DNA from: Siphonodentalium dalli
Lineage: Eukaryota > Mollusca > Scaphopoda > Gadilida > Siphonodentaliidae
NCBI GenBank assembly: GCA_032622095.1
Contig: CP136065.1
Location: 206,316,151 to 206,380,150, forward strand
Reading direction: 5' to 3'
DNA length: 64,000 nt
Shown here: positions 32,294-44,190 of the stretch, one piece after another
How positions within the stretch are numbered: position 1 is the first letter of the stretch
Layout: every line of letters begins with the position of its first letter
The notes under the pieces: generated by a model
The model's database searches: none
What the model was told of the DNA's origin: nothing
The model's input: only the letters and a program-made list of their open reading frames with translations
Program-made: the position numbers and the translations under genes

Positions 32294-32533
32294 GAAAAAA
32301 GTGAAATACAAAGAGTAAATATAAGTCATGCTCCTCCTATAGCGGAGGTTTCTTCTTACTGACGTGGAGGTGAATTTTCTCACAAAATCTATGCTTCTAT
32401 GTATCCACCTTTGACTTTGTTAATGTATTTGTTGTCAACATTAAATATGTAAAATAGCTTTAATGGTTGGTCTGGTTGCTAAAATCTGGCCAATTTTGTT
32501 CAATCAAATCTAAAAATATTTATCTGCTTTTGG

Positions 32534-32747
32534 TACAGTAATGCCATAAATAATCGACTCCTTAACCACAGCAGAATTATGGGTAGTTTTTCAGGATTTA
32601 GTCGGTAATATGGCTTGTTGCATTCATCGTAAATCTCTCACAGAGCTTTCCGATGAATGGCAACAAGCCACATTTCCGACTAAATCCTGAAAAATTACCC
32701 ATTATTCTCCTGTGGTTAAGAAGTCAATTATTTAGGGCATTACTGTA
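32534..32747. mobile_element. Palindromic MITE family P, copy 5 (3' of CBR1)
   Basis: Complete copy, about 214 bp, TACAGTAATGCC to GGGCATTACTGTA, with the usual AACCACAGCAGAATTATGGG arm. Confidence 0.87.
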
Positions 32748-32917
32748 AATCTAGGGCATTGTAATATAAAGTGAGCTTCATCTTCTTCTTCCGCCATATT
32801 GCATTGTTTACGGATGCGTATGTGGCGCGGTGTCGGCTCTGGTTTTGTGTGTCTGCCCATCTCTATATCCAGTCTATGGGCACTTGTTACTATTCAACTA
32901 TTCGACTGTATTACATT

Positions 32918-33396
32918 CACGGTGGGGAATCACGTGGTTTCGAGTTGATGAGTATCACGCATTCAAAATGACAGAGGCGATCTAAAACGCCACCAGAAGC
33001 GCGGAAAAAAGGTAGTAAACTAAGACATGACATATTACATAGTATTTTGACAGCTACGAGCAGATGTTGAACTATTTTCGAAACAAGCTGATACCTCATT
33101 TATGTCCAAATTCACATTTCACCAAAGTTGTCAGTCGAAGGATTTTCCAGGGTGTATGGACGGGTGTATTCCACGCACCTCCGACTGGCAACTTTGGTCA
33201 GAATGTTATAGAAAACTACTAAGTATTTCAGAATAAATAAGGTATCAACTTGTTTCAAAAATAAACCAGCATATTTATTGTAACAGTCAAACTGCTATGT
33301 TTTGTGTCAGTTCCTCGTATATTATGATTTTGTGCGTTTGCACATTTTGAATGCGTGGTACTCACCAACATCGAAACCATGTGATTCCCCACTGTG
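32918..33396. mobile_element. 480-bp foldback element
   Basis: Outer arms CACGGTGGGGAATCACGTGG (32918) and the inverse at 33396 carry on through CGCATTCAAAATG. Inner segments GAAACAAGCTGATACCTCAT and ACCAAAGTTGTCAGTCG are also inverted further in. ORFs on both strands are halves of this palindrome. Confidence 0.8.
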
Positions 33397-33738
33397 ACAT
33401 TTGACTCTATTTAATCAGACAATCAGGCATTATACCATTGTTGGTCGCATTTGTGTGAGACAAAGATTTAACATCTGCTCAGAATAAAATTGTCATTCAA
33501 GGGTACAGGTCAAAATGGTGGCAATTCAATTCTTAGTAAAAGCAGTGACCAAAATTCAATAAAAAATTATGGTAAACATTGGAAAAGGACATGGCATTGA
33601 AATATATTCAGAAAATTATATTTATACTAAAATATTTTTACTTATTACGCGGTCAGTGATGTTTATTATATTATATTATATTGTCTCTAAGTTATGTTTG
33701 AACAATGGTTTCAACATGAAAAATGTTGTTATTGGAGA

Positions 33739-34920
33739 ACTATTGATAATGAATATAAAAGTTTATCTATTACTCCATGTTCTTCTTAGTGGTAACGTTT
33801 TTACAGACTTTCATATTGTTTGTACATTTACCCACTGCAAGTGCCTTGGGTCCCTTTAAGATACTTAATTATATCACATGAAACCCCTATTATATAATTA
33901 AGAAAGCCATTACATATTTCCTTTTCTCTCACTAGTGATGAATAGGTGTGTGCTTCTCGGGATCACTTGGCATCGCACCAACAAAATTTACATTGATTCA
34001 GGCAGATTAATACACCATCACCAGACAATGCAAAATTATTGCTTTGTTCATTAAAGTTAAATTCTTGTCCTACTTCGTTGCACTAACAAAATAGACACAA
34101 AAACAAAGATTGGGAGACTATATTTTCCGTTGCCAGCCATAGCGCGCAACAATGTCGTATATGGTTGTGAAGCGTCTCAGCCAATGCTGTAAATATATGC
34201 ATTTGGCAATTTCTTTTAAGGATTTTGATTTGTTAAAAAGCCACAAAGCTCTAGTTTTTTTATGTAATATACTAGATCTTCAACTTATTATGTTGGGATA
34301 TAAGATTTTATCAAACTCGTTTCATAAAATCTTATATCCCGACATAACGAGTTGGAGTTCCCTTATATTATCATGGTTGTTTGTTAAATGATAATGAGCA
34401 GATATTTTTACGGTATCAAAGATGTTATTTCCTATTCCTATACTGTTTTGAATATGACATTTACACAGATTTATGATTTATACAGAATATAATAAAAGCT
34501 TTATAATGATTACTATTATTTTCTTATTACCTGGATCCAGAATTATTACAAAGCGCCAGAAGATAGATTCTATAGATTGTGTGAAAAGTTGTTGCATTCT
34601 ATTTCATAAAATTAACGATGCATCCACTGATTTCCAGAAATCTTTACAAAAAGCCTCCTTCATAAAACTTTCCATATTATAATTGTCTGAAAACCTAATC
34701 CCCCATAACGTATCAACTTGTATGTCTGTCTTTCTGTCGAACCGTGGATGCAACTTTGTCCGAGCTTGTACACCTATATTTTTAGATAATTTGTTGTAAC
34801 TTTCAAACTATATTTAGTACCATGAGAACTTCTGCACCTGCGATTATGAGGTCGATCCAACTTTTTTAGTGGAGTTATCCCCCTTTTTTTACATAGAAAT
34901 TTTGCATAACATGCATAACA
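33739..34920. repeat. Long dispersed repeat R1, copy 2
   Basis: Direct counterpart of bases 1-1190. It holds an extra 60 bp (around AAAAAGCCACAAAGCTC) and the fuller hairpin 34281-34354. Confidence 0.85.
34281..34354. repeat. 36-bp-arm hairpin in R1 copy 2
   Basis: The arms 34281-34316 and 34319-34354 are inverted copies with about four mismatches, separated by 2 nt. In copy 1 only 16 bp of each arm remain. Confidence 0.8.
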
Positions 34921-34924
34921 GGCT

Positions 34925-35295
34925 TTTTAGCTCACCTGAGACGAAGTGTCCTGTGGAGCTATAGTCATCACTCCTCGTCCGTCGTCCATCCATCCATCCA
35001 TCCATCCGTCCGTCCGTCAACAATTCTTTAAACATCTTCTTCGGCAACCATAAGACCGAATGGGTTCATATTTGGTGTGGATGTTCGCTAGGTGACTCAC
35101 ATTCAGATTTGTTCAAATGAGGTCACTGGGTCAAATAGTTGCGAAAGCAGGGCCATAACTCTATTCCTCAATATTAATTCTTAGAATGACTTCTCAAGAA
35201 CAATTGGTCCGATTTAGCTTATATTTGGTATGGAGGGTTCTTGGGTGACTGGGGTTCAGATTTGTTTAAATGGGGTTACTGGGCCAAAGGGTGCA
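34925..35295. repeat. TAGCTCACCTGAGAC repeat family T, split by the MULE element
   Basis: It begins TAGCTCACCTGAGACGAAG, followed by a CCAT/CCGT microsatellite and the phrases TATTTGGTGTGGATGTTC and TCAGATTTGTTCAAATGAGG. It stops at 35295 and resumes at 40573 (GGGGCAGAGCCAGGG). Other copies are at 36838-37360, 39240-40145 and 43075-43680. Confidence 0.8.
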
Positions 35296-35525
35296 GGACG
35301 TTTCGGCACCCGGACGTTTCGGCACCTGGTTTTCTGGACGTTTCGCCACTTATTTCATTTTCGTTTCTTTTCATATATAATATTGTCTTTGATGTTGCAT
35401 TTATATTCGCCGTTTGTTATCATTCGGTATAGAACATACTATATCGAATCCGCAAAACAAGAAGACTTGAAGTCAACATTCGGCAGGTCAACGACGACCG
35501 TTGTAAAAGGCGCATTTTGAAAACA

Positions 35526-36456
35526 TGCCGATATCGGCGCCCCTCCTGCCAGTCGTCCCAAACAACCCAACGTTGTTAGAAACATGAACCGCATGCTACA
35601 AGCACACCGACCAGATGACCCAGCCACATGTCACGAAGAGGTAATATATACATGTACAATGTTTACTACACTTATTTCAACAGATGACAGATACTCGTAT
35701 AATATATCCAGTTGAAGCGTTTCGTGAAATCATAAATACACGAGGCCTACAGGTGTAATGCATATACCTCATAATATTTTGTGTATAAAACCATGTGATA
35801 CATTGATGTTTATTTTTGTCACCTATATGTTGAAACACTAATCTTGTGTATGATGTATAAAGTTTAAACTCTCCGTTTGCGGGGGGAAATAAACGTATAT
35901 ATATATAAAGAACAGAATAACTGTAAAAACCTTCAAACATTCACCAACACTCTTATGTTAATTACCTTCGTAATCAGATAGATATGATTGTGTAATCTGG
36001 TTGTACCTATATAATAGCTTATCGTAACAGCAGTTGTATGATTAATTCGCACTCTAATCAAACTTTGTTGTGATTCGCACTCTAATTAGACGTTATTTTT
36101 GCAGATGAATCAAGCCTTTCTAGAGGCCACAGCCCCTGAATTCTATCAGATCGACGTCCATTGCACCGAGACCAGCAGACGACATCTTGTGTTCTACACG
36201 GAGCGCAATTTTCAACTTCTCGCCAAGTCCAAAGTCTGGTACATGCATGGATGCAACATTCCGTGCCATAGACAAACGACTACCATCGAACATCAGACTC
36301 CAACGATTTGTCTTAGACTTCGAGGCTGGAATGTGGCACGCCATTCGACAACGTTTTCCAGGGTACCCGATTCGTGGTTGTGCTTTCCACTGGTCACAAG
36401 CCGTGGTCAGAAATCAGAATTGTTTATTCTCAAATCGTCGGACGTGTCGGGTATAA
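35526..36456 (+). pseudogene. MULE transposase relic (FLYWCH/MULE-type)
   Basis: Transposase of the Mutator-like superfamily. Exon-like piece 1 (about 35526-35640) reads ADIGAPPASRPKQPNVVRNM and on to ATCHEE with donor GTAATA. Piece 2 starts after acceptor TTTTTGCAG at 36105: MNQAFLEATAPEFYQIDV, then RHLVFYTERNFQLLAKSKVW. Next come WYM-DATF, LDFEAGMWHAIRQRFPGYPI and GCAFHWSQAV, the typical MULE blocks with the first two acidic residues. Two lesions are visible: an extra 4 bp (CATG repeated) at about 36243-36247 breaks the frame inside WYMDATF, and about 60 residues expected between DATF and LDFEAG are missing. The C-terminal part and third acidic residue are absent. Not functional. Confidence 0.75.
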
Positions 36457-36837
36457 CAGAGCATAGTTATGAACACACATCAATATATACATATAGATAA
36501 TAGTGCAAATGAAAACAATATATATGTCAATAATCGTGTACACGTTCAAGGTTCAAGACGTCGGCCTTCATGTGTTTAAAACAGATTGTTTTTGAAATTA
36601 TATTACATTTAAATTAAATAAAAAACACAATTGAGTTCTTTATAAACACTATATTATAATTGACAATTAATCTCCAAAGAATACCAAAAAAAAAACATTT
36701 ATTCACTCCGACAAATACTGTTTTCAAATAAACGCTCTTTATTTCTACCATATCATGAATAGACTAACATGGAACGCTCTTTTCTGGTCCATGCCGTGCA
36801 CATTGCTATTTGTTTGGGACAAAACACTAAAGTTTTT

Positions 36838-37700
36838 AGCTCACCTGAGACAAAGTCTCCGGTGGAGCTATAGTCATCACTCGTCGTCCGTCCGTCCGTC
36901 TGTCCGTCAACTTTTTTAAAAACATCTTCTCCTCTTAAACCATCATACCGAATTGGTTCATATTTGGTGTGTATGTTCCCTAGGTGACTCTCATTCAGAT
37001 TTGTTCAAATGAGGTCACTGGGTCAAATAGTTGCGAAACAAGGGCCATAACTCTATTCCTCCATAGTAATTCTTACAACAACTTCTTGTCCATAACCATT
37101 GGGCCAATTTAGCTAATATTTGGTATGGAGAGTCCTTGGGTGACTGGTGTTTAGATTTGTTCAAATGAGGTCACCCGGTCAATTAGTTGAGAAACCAGGG
37201 CCATAACTCATAGTGATTCTTACAATGACTTCTTCTAAAAAAATATTTGGCCGATTTAGCTTATATTTGGTACAGAGATACCTTGGGTGACTGGGGTTCA
37301 GATTTGTTCAAATGGGGTCACTGGGTCAAATAGGGGCAGAGCCAGGGACATAACTTTAAAAACAAAAAAATTAATTTTTGCATTTTTACCTTTAATTTTT
37401 GTTTAGGACACATCACAGCCTCATATTTCTTACCTAGATTTTTCTTAGCATGTGCTTCATCTGTATGGATTTTGGTATTGTTTATTTAACCCCTTCCACT
37501 CTTGTTTTGATATAGAATTCATCCAAGACAGGATTACTCAAACATTTTTCATCTGATCAACACCAAATTTGGTATATGAATTTTTGACACTTATATACAG
37601 ATCAAGTTAAAATATGGGTTTGATCCGATATATTTTAACAGAGTTATGGGCCTTTATAATTCACACCCCTTTGCTATGCACTATTAATTTTTAAGAGGAC
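36838..37700. repeat. Family T repeat and downstream dispersed repeat
   Basis: A full left end TTTAGCTCACCTGAGACAAAG, CCGT microsatellite and three internal units of about 170 bp (TCAGATTTGTTCAAATG) lie to about 37360. The block at 37400-37700 (TGATCAACACCAAATTTGG, TTAACAGAGTTATGG) recurs at 41290-41520. Confidence 0.75.
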
Positions 37701-37990
37701 ACTCAAGCCTGTATTATTGAAAAAGCCAATTTATCATAGTGTGGTCACCCGATCCTCTTGCTGAATACTGCTTGCTTCAGACCAGTTTACCATCTGTCAT
37801 TACAAGACATATATATCTGTAAAGGTACAGGTCATTAATTATATAAACTGGCCAGATGACATGTATTATTCTAATCTAAACATATCTGTAGCAATTTAAC
37901 AACAAACTGGTGCTTCCATTCAATGTTAGGTGATGACTGACATTCAATGATACTGTGAATGGCTTTGATTTCTTCAAGTCTGGAAATAGT

Positions 37991-38512
37991 GTGTCTGACA
38001 TTTACATAGTGAGGTCCCCAGATGGTGAATTTAGTGTTGCTACCCCATACAGCATGCTAGCATCACCAAATACACCCGCCAGGGACCTAATTCTGCTTAG
38101 TCCTCATCTTCTGGGAAGTATCCTAAGTATCAAATTGACAGTTTGATTTAGTCACTTTTTCCACCTGTTCAGTTTCAATGTCCCCCTAATTTGCAGAAGA
38201 TAAAATGCATAATTGAGGTGCTCAATTGGTGTGTATCACCAACTTCAACTGTAGGACTTCATTGATTTAGTAACTTTTTTCCACCTGTTCAGTTTCAATG
38301 TCCCCCTAATTTGCAGAAGATAAAATGCATAATTGAGGTGCTCAATGGGTGTGTATCACCAACTTCAACTGTAGGACTTCAATCTGTTCCTTGGTTTTAT
38401 TGGCCATTGAGGCCTAATCAGATTGAGGATGAATTTGGTGATGCTAGCCTGCCTTACAGAATATTGTCATTAAATCCACATTTTTGGGACCTAATTCTGC
38501 AAATGTCAGACA
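37991..38512. mobile_element. Inverted-repeat element family Q, copy 2
   Basis: Ends GTGTCTGACATTTACATAG and CTGCAAATGTCAGACATAC with hairpins of the GAGGTCCCCAGATGGTGAAT type. It contains a tandem duplication of 119 bp (38145-38263 and 38264-38382), nearly identical. Confidence 0.75.
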
Positions 38513-38639
38513 TACTAAATTCAGGTTTGGCCATTTCATATTATTGTTTTAATCACCAATTATCCAGATGAAATCATACGACTAATATTCAAAGAAAAAT
38601 GGGGGGGGGGGTATATATTGGATTAAATTTGTCTTCTAT

Positions 38640-39040
38640 CTGGCATTTGCAGAATGAGGTCCCCAGAGGGTGAATTTAGTTATGCTACCCTGCACAGCAG
38701 TCTAGCATCACCAAATACACTAGCCAGGGTCCTCATTCTGCTTAGGCCTCATCTTCTGGGAAGTATATAGGCACTTAAATTGACATTTTTACTTACTTTA
38801 GCCCTTCTGTTTAGTTTCTATATCCCCTAATTTGTGAATATAAAATGCATAATTGAGGTGCCCAATGGGTGCACATCACCAACTTTAACTGGAGAACTTC
38901 AATCTAATGCTATGTCTCCCATAGCAGTTGAGGCCTACACAGAATGAGGTCCCCAGAGGGTGAATTTGGTGATGCTAGCCCGCATTGCAGGATTGTGTCA
39001 TTAAATTCACCCTTTGGGGACCTCATTCTGCAAATGTCAG
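38640..39040. mobile_element. Inverted-repeat element family Q, copy 3
   Basis: Ends TGGCATTTGCAGAATGAGG and CCTCATTCTGCAAATGTCAG. The two end-hairpins (38652-38745; 38940-39030) are clear. Confidence 0.75.
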
Positions 39041-39169
39041 CCAATTTGTTCAGGCTTGTCTGTTCGAATATTATGTTCTTAACCACCAGTATCCAGTTGA
39101 ACTCATTATACCCTGATTTTGCAAAGAAAACTTGGGGGGGGGGTATATTGGATTGAATTTGTCAGTCTC

Positions 39170-40300
39170 TATGTCAGACTGTTCTCCCATCCATCCATCT
39201 GTCATTATGTCTCTATCCGTCCATCAATTGTTTTCTTCTCCAGATACATATTAAAGACCAAATGGGTTTATATATTTAGGTGTGGATGTCCCCCAGGTGA
39301 CTCACATTCAGATTTGTTCAAATGAGTTCATCAGGTCAAATAGGTGAGAAGTCAGGGCCATAACTCTTTCCTTCCATAGTAATTCTTAAAACAATTTCTT
39401 CTCCAGAACCATCTGGACTATTTAGATTATGTTTGGTATGGATGGTCCTTCGGTGACTGGGGTTTAGATTTTTTCAGATTTGGGGTCATTTTAGGAAAAT
39501 CAGTTCAGTTCAACTCTTAAAATCTAATGTCTGAAATTACCAAATGAATGGATCTCATAGATGGGGATTCACGTTTGTTCAAATAGGGGCGGAGATAAGA
39601 GATTTAATTACCAACCAGCCACCCTACACGTGCTCCGGTGGAGCTATAGTCGTCACTCCTCGTCCGTCCATCGTATGTCCGTCCATCCGTCCGACAACAA
39701 TTATTTGAACATCTTCTCCTCTGGAACCATAAGACCAAATGGGTTCATATTTGGTGTGGATGTTCCCTAGGTGATTCTCATTCAGATTTGTTCAAATGCG
39801 GTCACTGGGTCAAATAGTTGCGAAGCCAGGGCCATAACTCTTTCCCACCATAGTAATTCTTTTAAACATCTTCAGAACAATAAGACCGAATGGTTTCATA
39901 TTTGGTGTGGATGTTCCCTAGGTGACTCACATTCAGATTTGTTCAAATGAGTTCACTTGAAATAGTTGCGAAGCCAGGGCCATAACTCTTTCCCTCCATA
40001 GTATTCTTAAAGTGACTTCTTCTCAAATACCATCAGGCTATATGGGTTCATATTTGGTATGAAGGATCCTTGGGTGACTGGGGTTCAGATTTGTTCAAAT
40101 CAGGTCACTGGGTCAAATGTGGGCGGGGCCAGGGACATAACTCCAAATTTTTTGTTTTAGATTTAACTCTTTAGATATCTACTTCTTTTAAAGTGATTAT
40201 GAAAAGTTCTGACTGTTGTGGTCTCCAGAGTCCCAGTCTTATCAGTCTTTGCAGTCTGGTGAGCGACCCCACAGTCATTGACTGTCTTGTTTATCTTTCA
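39170..40300. repeat. Family T repeats and family D end inside the MULE element
   Basis: Several units with TTTGGTGTGGATGTTCCC, TCAGATTTGTTCAAATG and AGCCAGGGCCATAACTC. The segment 40180-40300 matches family D (CAGTCTGGTGAGCGACCCC). No coding content. Confidence 0.65.
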
Positions 40301-40572
40301 GTCAGCATATAAACAGAAGGGAGATATTAATCACCAAGTGTTTATATTTGTTACCATGTTACATGTTTTATCACATTTTATTTAAATAAAGAATAAAAAA
40401 ACAAATTTAGACTTCATTCATAATTTCGTTGGTCTGAAAATTAGCAGGTGCCGAAAAGTCCAAAATGCCGAAAAGTCAGGTGCCGAAACGTCCAGGTGCC
40501 GAACGGCAACCCCAGGTGCCGAACGGCAACCCCAGGTGCCGAAACGTCCAGGTGCCGAAACGTCTAGCATTC

Positions 40573-42660
40573 TGCTAAAAAAAGGGGCAGAGCCAGGGAA
40601 ACAACTCTTAAATTTTTTTATTTAGATTGAACTCCTTGTTCAATTTAAAAAAAGTAAAACTAAAATTTATTTGAAGAAAAAAAATAAAAATAATTTCAAA
40701 TTCATTTTTATGTTTACCCATACCATAAAATGGTAAACATAATGTCGACGTCCGGATTGACCACTCGTCGTGCGTCTAGCCGTCTGTCTGTATGTCCGTC
40801 CGTAGACACCTTACGCATGGTGCGATAACTCAAATATATTCTATCCGATCGGAACTAATTTTTTTATATGAGTTTCTCAGACCAAAATACAGATCGAGTT
40901 CGAATATGGGTTTGATCCGAGTTCTTTTTATGGAGTTATGGCCCTTTTTCGACTTCGAATTCACGCATGCTGTCATAACTCAAAGTTCCAATATGGGTTT
41001 GATCCGATTTATTTTAAAGGAGTTATGACCCTTTTTTCGAAAATAAAATTAAATAAAAATAAATTTAAAAAATCCGATGCTATAATCGAAGAATTTTTTG
41101 TCCGATTGTGTTCATATTTGATATTTTGGTTTATGGTGACACACCACTCATCTGTATAGTTTTTTTGTATTGATTGGTTGATCGGTTTAGAAAATAATTA
41201 ACCATTTACACACATGCTATCCAATGCAATAAGTTGAACATATTTCTTCTGATCTGCCCAGATCTGCCTCATATTTCTTACCTAGGGTTTTTCTTAGCAA
41301 GTTCTTGATCTGTATGGTTTTTGGTATTGTTTAATTAACCATTTCACTCTTATGTTTACTTAGAATTCACCCAAGCTGCTATTACTCAAAACATTTTTCA
41401 TCTGATCAACACCAAATTTGGTATATGAATTTATCACTCCTAAATACAGATCGAGTTCGAATATGGGTTTGATCCGATATATTTTAACAGAGTTATGACC
41501 CTTTATAATTCAAGTAATTACTGCCGGGAATTTGAAGAGATGATATCTCACATACCATGTGTGTTATTGAAATGAGTTAATTATCACTATGGACATTAGA
41601 TATGGCATGCTATAAAGCCTGATAGTGGTACCACTGGCTGCAAATTTGTTTATAATAATGTCAAATTGATTGATGGCTATCTGGTGGAGTTCTGTTTTCT
41701 GTGCAATATTAAGTTAACCCCTTTGTTGAAACAGGTCCATTACATTAGTTAATGTACACACTATAGGACACCTATTCTAAAATATTAAATTGGAACAGTC
41801 CATTGTTACTTTGTAGGGATGTTTTACAGACATTGTTGTCTACAGACACTGTTGTCTTATCTTAGACAAAAATTAATCCACACATTCCTTAGTTCCATGA
41901 TATGATGTCATTGAAAATGATTAACCCTCTCCACACATCATATGGTTTTGATGCTTTTCATTTGATCATTTTCCTATATTATGTCCAGGTTGATGGTGAT
42001 CCACTTTTGATTTGCATCGATTTGGGATTAAAATTAAACCATTCCATAGACACATATTATGCGATAAACAGATATAATATTATCCCTTTCACTTTGGTCC
42101 AGGTTCAGTAAGGGTTTCAATAAATAACCAATTGAATATACATCATTAGAGGAAATGTCTTATTTTGAAATTCACTCAATTGCATTTGGGTTCCAGGGTA
42201 ATATTAATGGTGCTGGTATTCTTGAGACTGACTTATTGTATGGGTTTCTAAATCCAATTACATGCTTTTTATAGACTATTTTGTGTTTATCAGTTCATTA
42301 GTTTGGGTAAGATTAACCCCATTCTATCCGATTTGATAACTCAAATATTTCCATTACATGTAGTTCTTGGCATAGTTGACGGGAACGCACCCCTAACCTG
42401 CACAGTGAGGGTCATTTGGTTTATTTGCTTAAAAATATTAACATCCTACACCAATCCTGTTGACACAAAGTGATAACTAAAAAATTTTCACACGATCACT
42501 ATATTAAGTGTGAATTGTTGAAACTTTTGCACTCATGAAAAGGTTGGTGTAAGGATTTATAAAAATTTATAAAAAATAGCTAATCGCTATCGCCAAGGTA
42601 TGGGTTAAACATCTGCCGATCGTGATCGGCCTCTCGTTTTTTAATTCAGATTAATTTCTT
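40573..42660. repeat. Patchwork of dispersed repeats
   Basis: The family T remainder comes first (to about 40640). A TCGAGTTCGAATATGGGTTTG repeat appears at about 40888 and 41457 (with a shorter echo near 40992), and the 7735-type repeat at 41110-41290. A CCGATCGTGATCGG hairpin end lies at 42617-42630. No gene was recognised; ORFs at 40792, 40938 and 41902 lie on repeats or are isolated. Confidence 0.5.
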
Positions 42661-43074
42661 GCTCAATTAAAAAAAAAATAACAACATAACATCCACCAGG
42701 GTGACTCAACCAAATTTGGTTTAAATCAGTCTAAAATCAAGAATATGCAAACAGCAGATTCTCAGAGCTCTAAGAGATACGAGGAAGGTGCCTGCAATCA
42801 CATAATGTTTACTTAACACCATGTGGAAGTCACATTGATTATAAAGTAATAAATGAAATGGCAGTGTTAACAAAATCTGATTGGAATGACAGCTCGTTTG
42901 ATTAATACCCTAAAATTCTCTGCCTGTTTGTATATAAATAACCTATGGCTTGCGATAACAAACTCCCAAGGCCAAGTGTGAATGATGAATCAGGCAGTTA
43001 GGCCAGTAAAACTAAATACCTGTTTTCTCAGGCAATTACATATGGGAAACTGGATGAGAAAGAAGGAGGCATTT

Positions 43075-44190
43075 TTCTAGCTTACCTGAGATGAAGAATT
43101 GAGACATATTTTGTGTGGATGGTCCCTAGGTGGCTGGGATTCAGTTCTGTTCAAATGGGGGTCACATGGTCAAAAAAGTGGCATAGCTAAGGGACCTAAC
43201 TCTTTCCATCCATAGTAATTCTTAAAACATCTTCTCAAGAATCATCGGGGCTATTTAGCTTATAATTGGTATGGAAGGTACTTGGGTGACAGAGATACAG
43301 ATGTGTTAAAATGAGGTCACCTGGTCAAATAAGGGCGGTGGCAGGGACATAACTTGTCCATCCTTGTAATTCTTAAAATGTCTTCCTATCAAGAACTATC
43401 AGGCCTATTCAGCTTATATTTGGTATGGGTGACTAGGATTCAGGTTTGATTCAGAATCGAATCACTGGGTCAAATAGGGTCAGATCCACGGACATAATTC
43501 TTTCCCTCATTAGTTATTTAAAAACATCTTCTCAAGAACCATTTGGCATATTTAGCATACATTTTGGTATAGAGAGTCCTTGTGTGACTGGGATTCAGAT
43601 TTGTTTAAATGGGTTCACCAAGTCAAATAGGGGTGCGACCAGGGACATAACTCTTCCCCCATAGTAATTCTTAAAATGGCTCCTCCTCAAGAGCCATCAG
43701 TCCTATTTAGCTTACCGTATATGTAGTAACTAGTATGGAGGGTCCTTGTGTTACTTGGGACTGGGTTACAGATTTGTTAAAATGGGTTTGACCAATCAAG
43801 AAATGGCATTTGGTGTATATGGCCTATGGAGAGTCGGGATCAATATTAGTTTGAATGGGGTCCACCATTTAAAAAGGGGGCATGTCAGGTTGTAACTATG
43901 CCACAGTTAGGAAATTTCCAACATTTGCAAAGGAATTTTACGAACTTAGGAGTGTGTTCGCTTCAGTTGGGAGGGATCAGACTATCATGTGGACTATGTG
44001 GGCGGGGGTCTGGACCAAGGTGGACACCCCACTGCTCAACGGAGACCCCATAGGCTGCGTTCCATCTTTAGGACTACTTGTTTTTTAAGTGAATTTGACA
44101 AGTACTAACTCTTATGGTCTTCCGAGTCCCAGTCTTTACAGTCTGGTAGGGTCTCCACAGTCATAGACTGTCTTGTTATTGAATTAGGAC
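43075..44190. repeat. Family T and family D repeat block
   Basis: Family T units (TTCAGATTTGTTTAAATGGG, CAGGGACATAACTC) run to about 43850 and then merge into family D (GACAAGTACTAACTC, CAGTCATAGACTGTC). Together with 21860 and 40180 this suggests that D is the far end of a longer element containing T-like units. Confidence 0.6.

Larger units (their letters stand above)
35296..40565. mobile_element. MULE-type DNA transposon, about 5.3 kb, degenerate
   Basis: The left end has three tandem copies of GACGTTTCGGCACC (35297-35349). The right end has several copies of the inverse GGTGCCGAAACGTC (40447-40564), some altered to GGTGCCGAACGGCAACC. The interior holds a broken MULE transposase. The flanks read together as one uninterrupted family T repeat, so the boundaries are well supported. 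No clean 8-11-bp target duplication is visible. The interior also carries family T, Q and D repeats, so it has taken up later insertions or captured DNA. Confidence 0.75.

Noticed and set aside
1-34920. R1 copies as LTRs of a 35-kb retrotransposon or giant transposon
   Set aside because: The interval holds a normal spliced gene, no gag, pol, integrase or capsid ORF was seen, and R1 does not have TG...CA ends.
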